NCBI GenBank assembly: GCA_023630585.1 | Contig: CM042535.1 | Coordinates: forward strand, 34,127,399-34,191,398 | DNA length: 64,000 nt | Direction: 5' to 3' | Source of the DNA: Cranoglanis bouderius | Lineage: Eukaryota; Chordata; Actinopteri; Siluriformes; Cranoglanididae | In this document: one piece after another, positions 23,327-33,304 of the stretch | How positions within the stretch are numbered: the stretch's first letter is position 1 | Layout: every line of letters starts with the position of its first letter | Notes under the pieces: generated by a model | What the model saw: only the letters and a program-made list of their open reading frames with translations | The model's database searches: none | What the model was told of the DNA's origin: nothing | Program-made: the position numbers and the translations under genes

Positions 23327-23344
23327 CCTCCTACAGAGATTCAA
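23327..23344 (+). CDS. adgrl3: Latrophilin-3 18-nt microexon
   Basis: The exon is cctcctacagagattcaa, bounded by acceptor gatgtgcag and donor gtatga. With the phase-1 G of an upstream exon and the AG of the terminal exon it reads ASYRDSK, giving a junction ASYRDSKGMLNN. I recall mammalian latrophilin-3 isoforms with EPYRETK at exactly this point, the same length and phase, so Y-R-acidic-S/T-K is conserved. The acceptor follows a very long CT tract with TGC motifs in between. Its size, phase and location make a regulated neural microexon likely. Transcript evidence is not available here. Confidence 0.78.
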
Positions 23345-23404
23345 GTATGACTCATTTTCTTTTCATTACCTACATCATCAGCTCACAGTTCTCTCTCCTG
23401 TCTT

Positions 23405-23524
23405 TTTTTCTTTTCTTTTCTGTCCTCTTCTCTTCTCTCCTCTTCTCTTCTCTTCTCTTCTCTTCTCTTCTCTTCTCTTCTCTTCTCTTCTCTTCTCTTC
23501 TCTTCTCTTCTCTTCTCTTCTCTT
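23405..23524 (+). repeat. (TCTTC)n pentanucleotide repeat downstream of the microexon
   Basis: After a T/C-rich lead, about 20 TCTTC units occupy roughly 23425-23524, starting some 80 bases after the microexon donor. In RNA it is a dense array of UCUU motifs. Confidence 0.95.
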
Positions 23525-23554
23525 AATAACAGGTGATGAGAAAATGTTCTATTC

Positions 23555-24622
23555 AAGCTACAGTGTGTAGGAATTATTTGGTAAAAATTGAAAACATGAT
23601 TTTTTGAGTCAGGGGAGGGAAAAAAAAAAAACCTTTATAATATGATATTCCTAAGCTGCTGTGCGTCGTACTGACAGTCTTGTAATACTAATTCGCTGTG
23701 TCTGTAAGTCAGCGCTGTATCAGGGCTGTCGGCTCGGGTTTGGCGTGAAATTTGTACGCATACGTCATACGCCAGCTTAGATATGTCATCATGCCCCAAC
23801 TTTAGGCACGAAACAAGTCCGACTACACAAAAACGGCAGTGACAGAGAGTGATATTACACTATAAAAGGAAAAGGATTCGGGACTAATGGAGTTTCACCA
23901 TTTATTAGTTCTCTAATTTGGTGGGAAGGTAGTGAGTGACAACTCAAAATGAGTAGTGACTAACTGGAGGTGCTGGCGAGGTTTTCTGTATTCTGTTAAT
24001 GATTTGTTTGATATCGAGTTTAATAATACCGCCTTGAAAACGTTCTTTTTATATATTTCCTCAGATTTGTAGGTATGGGAGAAGTGAACTTGTATATTGA
24101 TGCTTCTGACTCTTGCCCACCTACAATTTTCATGCCATGTATGAGATCTGTCACTGTCTACTGAGATTTCAAGGCAAATCACAACAGTGGTCTATAACCA
24201 TAATACTATTCTATATTTAATACTTGACCGGCAAGTGTAATTTATTTTAGACAGTTTTATTAGTTGGAAAATGTCAAGTGCACAGAATATTGTGCTCATA
24301 CAGATTGCATCTAATGTAACAGCCCTGGAGAGGTCCAGTCTTGAGGAAAAGCCCTTAGGTTCAGCCCAGGGTCTGGTGTGAGATTATAGCGGGACAAACG
24401 CTTTTAATTTCAACCAGAGCTTATACTGAGGCTAGCTAGATAATGTTAGGTGACTTGTTTGTTCTGGTGCTTAACAGGGAGTCACAGTAACCAGTTGACG
24501 GTAGCTAAAAGACAATCTCTTGTTGAGAACTTTTGCTTTTTTAACATTTTCTGTAGTTCTCCGAGTCGCAAAACCTTGGGCTGTAGACTACTGTAGCTAT
24601 ACTACTTACACACTGTAGCTTT
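23555..24622. mobile_element. Putative DNA transposon with 15-16-bp inverted ends in the last intron
   Basis: The left end aagctacagtgtgtag (23555-23570) and right end ttacacactgtagctt (24606-24621) are inverted repeats with one mismatch. A phrase of the interior, gacagtcttgtaatactaat, recurs near 38095-38116, supporting a repeat family. No transposase frame and no clear duplication are visible. Confidence 0.5.
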
Positions 24623-24724
24623 AATATCATGTTATATAGACTTGTCTCAAATCAGAATGAAATATATTTTAAATTATGATGAGTTTTGGAAGTTTTGGTA
24701 AATGTTTGTCTCTCATTTTTTCAG

Positions 24725-25584
24725 AGGGCATGCTGAACAATGCGCGAGATGCCAGTGTCATGGACACACTACCGCTGAATGGCAACCATGGCAACACCTA
24801 CAGCGACTACCTCACATACGGCTCATCCTCACCAACTACACTAGAGAAGAAGATCCTGAAGGAGCTGACAGCCAACTACGCGTCCACCTACCACCCCAGC
24901 ACTAAGCTTGCCAACCATGTCGCCAATGGAGGCGTTCCCAGCCCGGCGAGTACGGCAGGCATCAACCGTGATGACGAGAACGCTGCTGCTGTTGCCTTGG
25001 GAATCTCCAGAGAGGATGAAAACAATGCCCGCACCGCCCTGAGCTTGGAGATCATCAGGGAGGAGTCTCAGGCACCTCTCCTCCCACCAAGACCGCCGCC
25101 TCCAGATGGCCACCCCCCATTACACACGTTCTCCACCCACCGGCGCCTTCCACAGGAGAATAATGAGAGTTTTTTCCCTCTACTGAAGAACGAGACACAC
25201 TCATCTCACGTGCTCAGAGACTCATTATACACCAGCATGCCGACTCTCACCGACCACCCACATGGTACCAATGACATCAACGGCATCCGTGACGACGATG
25301 AAGATGATGAGGAAGAGGAGGAGGAAGAGGAAGAGGAGGAGGAGGAGGAGGAGGAAGGGAGCGAGCTGCATTTGGCCAATGGGAAAGGGGTCATGGCAGA
25401 TGCAGATGATGTATACTACAAGAGCATGCCTAATCTGGGCTCACGCAATCACATACAGGAACTGCAGAGCTACTACCACATGGGCCGCGGAGGAAGTGAT
25501 GGATTCATTGCGCCACCTGAAAAGGACGAGTCATCACCTGAAGAGCAGCCGCAAGACCCCTCGCAATTGGTCACGAGCTTATAG
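24725..25584 (+). CDS. adgrl3: Latrophilin-3 terminal coding exon with PDZ-binding C terminus
   Basis: After acceptor ttttttcag the exon opens AG|GGC, completing a glutamate (NREGMLNN) or lysine codon, and runs 286 codons to TAG at 25582-25584. It contains LNNARDASVMDTLPLNGNHG, LEKKILKELTANY, EESQAPLLPPRPPPPDGHPP, ESFFPLLKNE, RDSLYTSMPTL and DVYYKSMPNLGSRNH, ending SQLVTSL. The C-terminal LVTSL is the ligand by which latrophilins bind SHANK PDZ domains. GRGGSDGFIAPPEKD closely parallels the latrophilin-3 end as I recall it. A run of about 19 glutamates after DDDEDD (about 25294-25358) looks lineage-specific. Proline-rich PPRPPPPDG could bind SH3 domains (inference). Confidence 0.97.
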
Positions 25585-27157
25585 GCGCTTACATACACAT
25601 CTTGTGAGTGTGTGTGTGTGTGTTTGTGTGAGATGCAATGCACAAGGCACGGGAACCACTACCTACTGCACTGATCAATCCCTAGAGAAACTGATAGCAG
25701 ATAGCTGCCCAAAAACCAATGACAGGAACCCAGAGTCAGATAGTACTAGGAAAAAGGACCAGGTAGGGTAACTTTCAGTTAGGACTAGTACCAAGAAATT
25801 CTAAATATTCAGCGTGGTTTATCAGATCTATCAGATGTACAAAACACAGGCTCTTTTTTGTGAAACCATCAGCCATTTTGAATAGCAGACTGGGAAGGAA
25901 CGTACTGAATGACACGGTATCCATCAGAAGCCACGTATTCCAATGAGACAAGTTATCTATTACCCTGTCACTTCTCCCCTCTACAATTTTTACCCAACTG
26001 CTGTCTGGCCATAAATCCTCTGGATTGTCCCTGTGTGAAAAAAACGATAGCGACAAACTAGTTGCCATTTTAGATGATTATCTATGTTGATAGACACCAA
26101 CCTGGACCTTGAACTCGTTCTGAACTATAATCCTCTACCCACAATTCCTCTAAACTTCGGGTGATGATCCTTTGCTGCACACATTCCTTCCTTCCTGTTT
26201 AACACTGATTACTGTTGTATACCAAGTATCACATCACATCACATCACAACAAAGCATCTAATCCTTAAGACTTAAGGACGCATCTTTTTCTTACTTTTAT
26301 TTCTCAGTAATATCAGTTATCGAGAGGTAATACGCACTAATAACTAAAGAAACAGGATTTCTATGTAAAATGTACAGAAGCCCTTTGCATCACATATCAC
26401 ATACACCTCATAGTTTTGATATTACTTTTTTTTCCCCCTGCGTATGTGTTTGTGTAGAAGTAGACCAATCCAAAAAACTGTGCTGGTCCTCTGCACTATT
26501 CCCCCCAATTACCACTAGGAGCGACCATCCAAAACCCCTTCACACACACACACACACACACACACACAACACATTTATTCAACAAAGACATGCAACCACA
26601 CATTCCTTATTTATCTTATTTATCATCCAGTAACCACTCTTCTTGTTTTGATGCATTGTCCACTCTGATTTTAATTTCAATGCAAAACATATAGTCAATT
26701 TTGGCCAAAAAGAAAGAAACAATGGCTTTAAGACCTGTGTCCTGTTCCAAACTGTTCCAATGATCACAGATTTAAATGATGATTATATACAAACAGTAAG
26801 TGGTCACCAGACCCTACATCCAGTACATCTACTAGTATCTAATATATTTAGCTTCCAGGTCTTTCTCGTTGTGTGTAGGGCCTCAGTAATTCTACTGATT
26901 GGAATAAATGTAAGTTATACAGAATATCTGCAAGCAAAAGTACAAGCTGTTAAGATTTGAATGTTGCTGAAGACAAAATCAGCATGGAAACGGGGCTGTT
27001 TACTCTTTCTTGACTTCCTGTAGCTTGCACATCTACTTCTTTTTATTTCCCTGAGAAACGTGACTGCGTATTTATCCCCACAAGGTGCTTTATCAGATCT
27101 GAATTGTTGGATCATTGGTAGAGGAGAGATTTTAAAAATCAAATAGGCACTGAGACC

Positions 27158-27193
<36 letters not shown>

Positions 27194-27330
27194 AATATTG
27201 TTAATATGATATCTATGGAATTATTATTTATTCTTTTCATATGCATTCGAAATTGAATGAGCTCATAACTAATATTTGTTGTAACAGTGAAAGTTGTTTG
27301 CCAACAAATAAAATGATTGAATTGATATTT
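25585..27330 (+). other. adgrl3: Probable 3' UTR of adgrl3 with candidate poly(A) signals
   Basis: Non-coding sequence follows the stop codon. AATAAA hexamers occur at 26903-26908 and 27307-27312; the second lies in an AT-rich context after which repeats begin. The region has a GT run (25603-25630), a CA run (26541-26569) and an ATT run (27161-27187). The actual cleavage site cannot be fixed without transcripts. Confidence 0.55.
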
Positions 27331-27554
27331 AGGAGATTTTTTTGTCAATTGTGAGTTTGAGTTTGTGGGTTTCCACACATATTATAATATTTAGAGATCA
27401 TATAAAAAGAAGGCCATTTAAACCATAGACCATGACACCAGGTAGAAACTAGTAACAAAATAAGTAAAAAATGATGACACATTTGGTGTGATGCTGTAAC
27501 AGTAATTTGCCGATAATTGCAATTTTTTCTTTATTAATAAATGACACATAAATA

Positions 27555-27981
27555 TTTAATGCTGTTTAAGATTAGTTCCTCTTATGAATCACATTATAGC
27601 AGCTATAAACCATTGGTCCAGCACCAGTCCATCTTTTTCTCAACCTATTGCAGCTTGTCATGTTACAGTGAAACCACAAAGCCCTCTGTCCTGAAGACTT
27701 TCCCATGGCAGAAAACTTAATCACTGTTGCAAAACTCTGACAATTGAGACTCCTTCCATAAATGTTAAATAAACGTCTCCTTACAGAAAGATTCACTGTA
27801 TCTGCAATTATGTTTTTTTCCCCTTTGTTAAATAACAACATGCTTTTAACCAGTTTATTATTAGACTATGTGGAGAGTCCATCATACGTGTAAGCTGTTC
27901 GAAACACTAACATATTAGAACAAGCGCATTAATATAAACCTGTGATTCGTATTACAGCTGGATTAATCAACACCCTCCTAC
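27555..27981 (+). repeat. Dispersed repeat, copy C (left part) of the 'gctataaacagtcg' family
   Basis: It matches copies A and B (cattatagcagctataaacc, gcagcttgtcatgttacagt, ccctctgtcctgaagacttt). It is interrupted after cctcctac at 27981 by a hAT-like MITE and continues at 29829. Confidence 0.65.
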
Positions 27982-28225
27982 TAGAGGTCGACCGATAGTG
28001 GATTTTACCGATACTGATAACGAAGTTTGGCGGTACCTGCCAATAACTGATTAATCAACCGATAGTTTTAAAAATTGATACTGAATGAAAACATAACACT
28101 CAAAGTAAAATATTGCTGAACTTTATTACAAAAATAAACAGTACTGTCTGTACTATGAAAATGCACTGTACTTTTTTAACTGAAATAAATATATAAATAT
28201 TAATATATATTAACTATTAATAAAT

Positions 28226-29479
28226 CTTCTTTTCCTTTCGGCTGTTCCCTTCAGGGGTCGCCACAGCGAATCATCTGCCTCCATCTAGCCCTATCCCCTG
28301 CATCCTCTTCGCTCAGACCGACTACCTTCATGTCCTCCTTCACTACATCCATAAACCTCCTCTTTGGTCTAACTCTCGGCCTCCTGCCTGGCAGCTCTAA
28401 CCTCAGCATCCTTTTACCGATATATTCACTCTCCCTCCTCTGAACATGTCCAAACCATCTCAACCTGGCCTCTCTAACTTTGTCTCCAAAATATCTCACA
28501 TGTGCTGTCCCCCTGATGTACTCATTCCTGATCCTATCCATCCTCGTCACTCCCAAAGAGAACCTCAACATCTTCAGCTCTGCTACCTCTAACTCTTCCT
28601 CCTGTCTTTTCCTCAGTGCAACTGTCTCCAAACCATACAACATCGCTGGTCTCACTACTGTCCTGTACACCTTTCCTTTCATTCTTGCTGGTACTCTTTT
28701 ATCACACAACAGACCTGACACTTTTCTCCACCCATTCCAACCTGCCTGCACACGCTTCTTCACCTCTTTTCCACACTCCCCGTTGCTCTGGACTGTAGAC
28801 CCTAAGTACTTAAAATCCTGCACCTTCTTTATCTCTTCTCCCTGTAACCTCACTGTTCCACTTGGATCCCTCTCATTCACACACATGTATTGTGTCTTGC
28901 TGCGACTAACCTTCATTCCTCTTCTCTCCAGAGTAAACCTCCACCTCTCTAGAGTTTCCTCCACCTGCTCCCTGCTCTCACTACAGATCACAATGTCATC
29001 CGCAAACATCATAGTCCATGGAGATTCCTGTCTGACCTCATCTGTCAGCCTGTCCATCACCACCGCAAACAAGAAGGGGCTCAGAGCCGATCCTTGATGC
29101 AGTCCCACCTTCACCGTGAACTCCTCTGTCACACCTACCGCACACCTTACCACTGTCCTACTGCTCTCATACATATCCTGCACCACTCTAACATACTTCT
29201 CTGCCACTCCAGACCTCCTCATACAATACCACAGCTCCTCTCTTGGCACCCTGTCATACGCTTTCTCTAAATCTACAAAGACACAATGCAGCTCTTTCTG
29301 ACCCTCTCTGTACTTCTCCATCAACATTCTCAAAGCAAATATTGCATCTGTAGTGCTCTTTCTTGGCATGAAACCATACTGCTGCTCACAAATGCTCACT
29401 TCTCCCCTTAGCCTCACTTCCACTACTCTTTCCCACAACTTCACTGTATGGCTCATCAGCTTAATACCTATACTATTAA
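28226..29479 (-). mobile_element. 5'-truncated RTE-type LINE with 15-bp target-site duplication
   Basis: The insert is bounded by the exact 15-bp direct repeat taactattaataaat at 28211-28225 and 29480-29494. Its 3' end on the minus strand is ggcgacccctgaagggaaca followed by gccgaaaggaaaagaag. The 5' half with the endonuclease is missing, as expected from incomplete reverse transcription. Confidence 0.85.
28251..29456 (-). CDS. RTE-clade LINE reverse transcriptase, N-terminally truncated
   Basis: A 401-codon open frame holds reverse transcriptase motifs in order: YGFMPRKSTTDAIFAL (residues 27-42), the first catalytic block CVFVDLEKAYDRVP (58-71), GLHQGSALSPFLFAVVMD (118-135), the FADDIV catalytic box (151-156), and the KYLGS block near residue 217. 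The C-terminal part has LRWFGHVQRRESEY and RPKRRFMDVVKEDM, the tail typical of RTE-like LINEs. The apurinic endonuclease that should precede it is absent, so the frame begins inside the polymerase and its methionine is incidental. The long intact frame suggests a young insertion, but it lacks a 5' end and is not autonomous. Confidence 0.85.
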   Translation of the reverse strand: MSHTVKLWERVVEVRLRGEVSICEQQYGFMPRKSTTDAIFALRMLMEKYREGQKELHCVFVDLEKAYDRVPREELWYCMRRSGVAEKYVRVVQDMYESSRTVVRCAVGVTEEFTVKVGLHQGSALSPFLFAVVMDRLTDEVRQESPWTMMFADDIVICSESREQVEETLERWRFTLERRGMKVSRSKTQYMCVNERDPSGTVRLQGEEIKKVQDFKYLGSTVQSNGECGKEVKKRVQAGWNGWRKVSGLLCDKRVPARMKGKVYRTVVRPAMLYGLETVALRKRQEEELEVAELKMLRFSLGVTRMDRIRNEYIRGTAHVRYFGDKVREARLRWFGHVQRRESEYIGKRMLRLELPGRRPRVRPKRRFMDVVKEDMKVVGLSEEDAGDRARWRQMIRCGDP

Positions 29480-30456
29480 TAACTATTAATAAATATTAAA
29501 GTAAATAAAAGATATACTGTACATCCAAACTAAACCAAGAGGTAACACTCCAAATACCAAATAAAAATAGAGACATCCAAAATGAATTAAAAAAAACACT
29601 TCAAATAACACAACAAATTTTGTCAGTGATAATTTTTATTTTGCCTCTAGAGGCCGCTCTTGTACTGTATATTAATGACAGCGGACCCTTCTCAGCCGCT
29701 CCCACAATGGGCGCAACCAGGAAAAACTATCGGTGTGGATTTTTGCCGATAACCGATAGTTCCAGCAATTGGTTATCGGTGCCGATTAATCAGCAAAACC
29801 GATCAATCGGTCGACTTCTACTTCCTACCAATCAGTATTGAGAATTCACCAATGCTTTGGTATACCAGCAAATAACGTTATGGTCTTATTTTCAGAGTCA
29901 GATGGCTCACTCATACCTTTTTTTTTATATGCTGTTGCAATGTTTATTATTTGTGGTCTTTCCAAATCAAGGTCCATATTCTTAATAAATCTTGTCTTAC
30001 CACTGGGAGGTCTCTGAAATGGCACTGAAAGTTCTTAACTAAGAAGTTCTCATCACTACCTGTTTACATAACCTATGAGACAAAATTCCTAAACTAAAAG
30101 TAAGGGTGGGGTCGACGCTGTTGCTACGGATGACAGCATGTTTCACGAACGATTATGGACGGTGATTGGCTGATGCAGTAGCGGTAAATTTCTAAGCGAA
30201 CTTCAATTTCAATTAAAATGTCATGTTACATCGAAACTAAAATCTTAATACTGTATATAATTAATTTTGGCAAATTGTCAGCAAGACAATCTGTATATGT
30301 GTGTATTAAATCAATTCTGATTCCAATTTACATCGAATTAGAGTAACGATATACACAATCCTTAAGTAGCACATATAGTAGAACCATGGACATGTGAGTA
30401 TTTCGATTTTTGTAGTATGACACTTTAGTTTCATTTTATTTATTTATTTATTTATA

Positions 30457-31965
30457 CAGGTGCATCTCAATAAATTAGAATGTCGTGGAAAAGTTCATTT
30501 ATTTCAGTAATTCAACTCAAATTGTGAAACTCGTGTATTAAATAAATTCAATGCACACAGACTGAAGTAGTTTAAGTCTTTGGTTCTTTTAATTGTGATG
30601 ATTTTGGCTCACATTTAACAAAAACCCACCAATTCACTATCTCAACAAATTAGAATACTTCATAAGACCAATAAAAAAAACATTTTTAGTGAATTGTTGG
30701 CCTTCTGGAAAGTATGTTCATTTACTGTACATGTACTCGATACTTGGTAGGGGCTCCTTTTGCTTTAATTACTGCCTCAATTCGGCGTGGCATGGAGGTG
30801 ATCAGTTTGTGGCACTGCTGAGGTGGTATGGAAGCCCAGGTTTCTTTGACAGTGGCCTTCAGCTCATTTGCATTTTTGGTCTCTTTTTTTCTCATCTTCC
30901 TCTTGACAATACCCCATAGATTCTCTATGGGGTTCAGGTCTGGTGAGTTTGCTGGCCAGTCAAGCACACCAACACCATGGTCATTTAACCAACTTTTGGT
31001 GCTTTTGGCAGAGTGGGCAGATGCCAAATCCTGCTGGAAAAATAAATCAGCATCTTCAAAAAGCTGGTCAGCAGAAGGAAGCATGAAGTGCTCCAAAATT
31101 TCTTGGTAAACGGGTGCAGTGACTTTGGTTTTCAAAAAACACAATGGACCAACACCAGCAGATGACATTGCACCCCAAATCATCACAGACTGTGGAAACT
31201 GAACACTGGACTTCAAGCAACTTGGGCTATGAGCTTCTCCACCCTTCCTCCAGACTCTAGGACCTTGGTTTCCAAATGAAATACAAAACTTGCTCTCATC
31301 TGAAAAGAGGACTTTGGACCACTGGTCAACAGTCCAGTTCTTCTTCTCCTTAGCCCAGGTAAGACGCCTCTGACGTTGTCTGTGGTTCAGGAGTGGCTTA
31401 ACAAGAGGAATACGACAACTGTAGCCAAATTCCCTTACACCTGTGTGTGTGGTGGCTCTTGATGCCTTGACCCCAGCCTCAGTCCATTCCTTGTGAAGTT
31501 CACTCAAATTCTTGAATCGATTTTGCTTGACAATCCTCATAAGGCTGCGGTTCTCTCGGTTGGTTGTGCATCTTTTTCTTCCACACTTTTTCCTTCCACT
31601 CAACTTTCTGTTAACATGCTTGGATACAGCACTCTGTGTACAGCCAGCTTCTTTGGCAATGAATGTTTGTGGCTTACCTAGTGAACCAAACTGAGAGACC
31701 ATTTTGAAGGCTCAGGAAACCTTTGCAGGTGTTTTGAGTTGATTAGCTGATTGGCATGTCACCATATTCTAATTTGTTGAGATAGTGAATTGGTGGGTTT
31801 TTGTTAAATGTGAGTCAAAATCATCACAATTAAAAGAACCAAAGACTTAAACTACTTCAGTCTGTGTGCATTGAATTTATTTAATACACGAGTTTCACAA
31901 TTTGAGTTGAATTACTGAAATAAATGAACTTTTCCACGACATTCTAATTTATTGAGATGCACCTG
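30457..31965 (-). mobile_element. Complete Tc1-like transposon with 201-bp inverted repeats
   Basis: The element runs from caggtgcatctcaataaatt at 30457 to its inverse at 31965 with TA on both sides (30455-30456 and 31966-31967). The inverted repeats, 30457-30657 and 31765-31965, are 201 bp; I find a single mismatch (ggctcac near 30605 against the complement of gagtcaa). Between them lies a 326-aa transposase frame on the minus strand. Near-identical ends and an unbroken frame indicate a recent insertion. The start of another copy is at 63874. Confidence 0.93.
30722..31702 (-). CDS. Tc1-like DD34E transposase, apparently intact
   Basis: The 326-aa frame encodes a cut-and-paste transposase. 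Residues about 9-35 (GKPQTFIAKEAGCTQSAVSK) form a helix-turn-helix; a GRKR basic block (41-44) resembles the Tc1 hinge. The catalytic residues appear as D135 (VLFSDESKF), D225 (FFQQDLASAH) and E260 (SPDLNPIENLWG), with 34 residues between the second and third, the Tc1 DD34E spacing. The WGAMSSAGVGPL block (176-187) is also typical. The first eight residues look shorter or different from related proteins I recall, which usually have about 340 aa, so activity is uncertain. The frame starts 62 bases inside the right inverted repeat. Confidence 0.9.
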   Translation of the reverse strand: MVSQFGSLGKPQTFIAKEAGCTQSAVSKHVNRKLSGRKKCGRKRCTTNRENRSLMRIVKQNRFKNLSELHKEWTEAGVKASRATTHTGVREFGYSCRIPLVKPLLNHRQRQRRLTWAKEKKNWTVDQWSKVLFSDESKFCISFGNQGPRVWRKGGEAHSPSCLKSSVQFPQSVMIWGAMSSAGVGPLCFLKTKVTAPVYQEILEHFMLPSADQLFEDADLFFQQDLASAHSAKSTKSWLNDHGVGVLDWPANSPDLNPIENLWGIVKRKMRKKETKNANELKATVKETWASIPPQQCHKLITSMPRRIEAVIKAKGAPTKYRVHVQ

Positions 31966-32016
31966 TATATAATATGTCCTCTACATCAGCATATCACTGT
32001 CACAGTCAGTTATTAA

Positions 32017-32624
32017 CCCTTTCATGCATCGTGTCTGCAGTTATGGGTCATCTTTTTTTAAGGGTTTTTGTTTTATTTATTTTTTTTAAGGAAAGATTAA
32101 GGTGTAAATCACCTCCAAATAACTTTTACAGACTATTACTGTGATTTAACAATAATCATTATCCTGATTTCTATTGCTTTCTAGATTATTTGTCATTCTC
32201 AGTGTAGCATGTCTCTGCTAAACAAAATCCCAATTTATTTTCCAATGAAAATATTCCAATGAACACCTTGTTTTGTTTGGTTTGGTTTTGTTTTGTTTTC
32301 GTTTTTTTTCTAAACGGCATAATTATTGTACATGTCAAGGCTACTGTTACATTTTGTTCAAAAATGATATTTTCTACCATTTTGATCAACATTAAATAAC
32401 TTAGACCTGAATATTACTATTTTGGTTTATAAACAATTCCAGGCATAATGTTTTATCCTATTTCACTTCTATACATGGACAATCAATTTACTTTTTAACG
32501 TAAGTCATGTTTAGAAAAAGTCAAACTTATTTGAAATGCAATTTTATGCAGTAACAAAACATCTAGCAAATCTGTATGCTTTTTTTTTTTATATATATAT
32601 ATATATAATTTATGCATGAAAGGG
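32017..32624. mobile_element. piggyBac-type MITE with TTAA duplication
   Basis: The element starts ccctttcatgcat (32017-32029) and ends atgcatgaaaggg (32612-32624), perfect 13-bp inverted repeats, directly flanked by TTAA at 32013-32016 and 32625-32628. The CCY start and TTAA target are the hallmarks of piggyBac elements. The 608-bp interior is AT-rich, without a transposase. Confidence 0.85.
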
Positions 32625-32629
32625 TTAAA

Positions 32630-33300
32630 TTGTTAATAGTCAAGAGGACATTCTTTGATGTAAAATTCATGGATGATATTTGCAGTAGCAGACAGTTGTG
32701 TAAACATTGATCTGCAGTGTGCATTACTTAATAGGTGAAGGGACTACACAACTCTATGATCATTAATATACTTCCTTGATTGACACATTGATACATTTTT
32801 AAAGCTCGTTGTCATTAGATACCAAACAGATTAACTTGAGCACACCGTGAACTGGTGCTGCCGGCAGGCGCCTTTTAGGATTGTTCATGATTTAGTATTA
32901 GTGAACCCCTCAATAGATTTCCACTGTTTTTAGCTCTAAACTGCTGTAAATTATTCTTAGACTAAAAAAAAAAAAAAAATTGAGAGACTTAATATCCCCG
33001 GCCATGTTTTTAAGAGTTTCTTCTAATTTGCCAAGCAAGGAGCTACTTTTAGCCTTAAGATTCCATGTTGAGATTGTACAGAACCTTTACTTTACTAATT
33101 ACTTAAGGTTTATTAATGCGAAATCTGTGGTTTGTTCATGTAAACTAATGCAGTAAATTATGTTAGTTAAGGGAACCTTAATGCAAAGCATTCATTTTCT
33201 TTATTTTTTAAAAATTTTTTCAAAATATTAGTTTGTCTCATTTTATTTATTATTATCATTACTATCATTATTTTATTTATAAATTGTGTCTCAATTGATA
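32630..33300. other. Intergenic sequence, no recognised feature
   Basis: AT-rich sequence with a poly(A) run at 32966-32980. Nothing is supported here. Confidence 0.5.
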
Positions 33301-33304
33301 GTCC

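Larger units (their letters stand above)
27982..29820. mobile_element. hAT-like MITE interrupted by a LINE
   Basis: The ends are tagaggtcgaccgat (27982-27996) and atcggtcgacttcta (29806-29820), inverted repeats with one mismatch, flanked by cctcctac (27974-27981) and cttcctac (29821-29828), an 8-bp duplication with one mismatch. The interior is rich in ccgataaccgatagtt-like words. About 570 bp belong to the MITE; the rest is the RTE-type LINE at 28226-29479. The uninterrupted repeat copy at 12826-12952 shows the empty target. Confidence 0.75.

Noticed and set aside
24070..24110. Candidate frame-shifting latrophilin exon (tatgggagaagtgaacttg)
   Set aside because: It has a slight resemblance to an exon I recall before the alternative C terminus, but lies inside a transposon and lacks convincing splice sites.
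23907..24182. 89-codon minus-strand open frame
   Set aside because: It lies inside the putative transposon in the last intron, with no similarity and no supporting signals.
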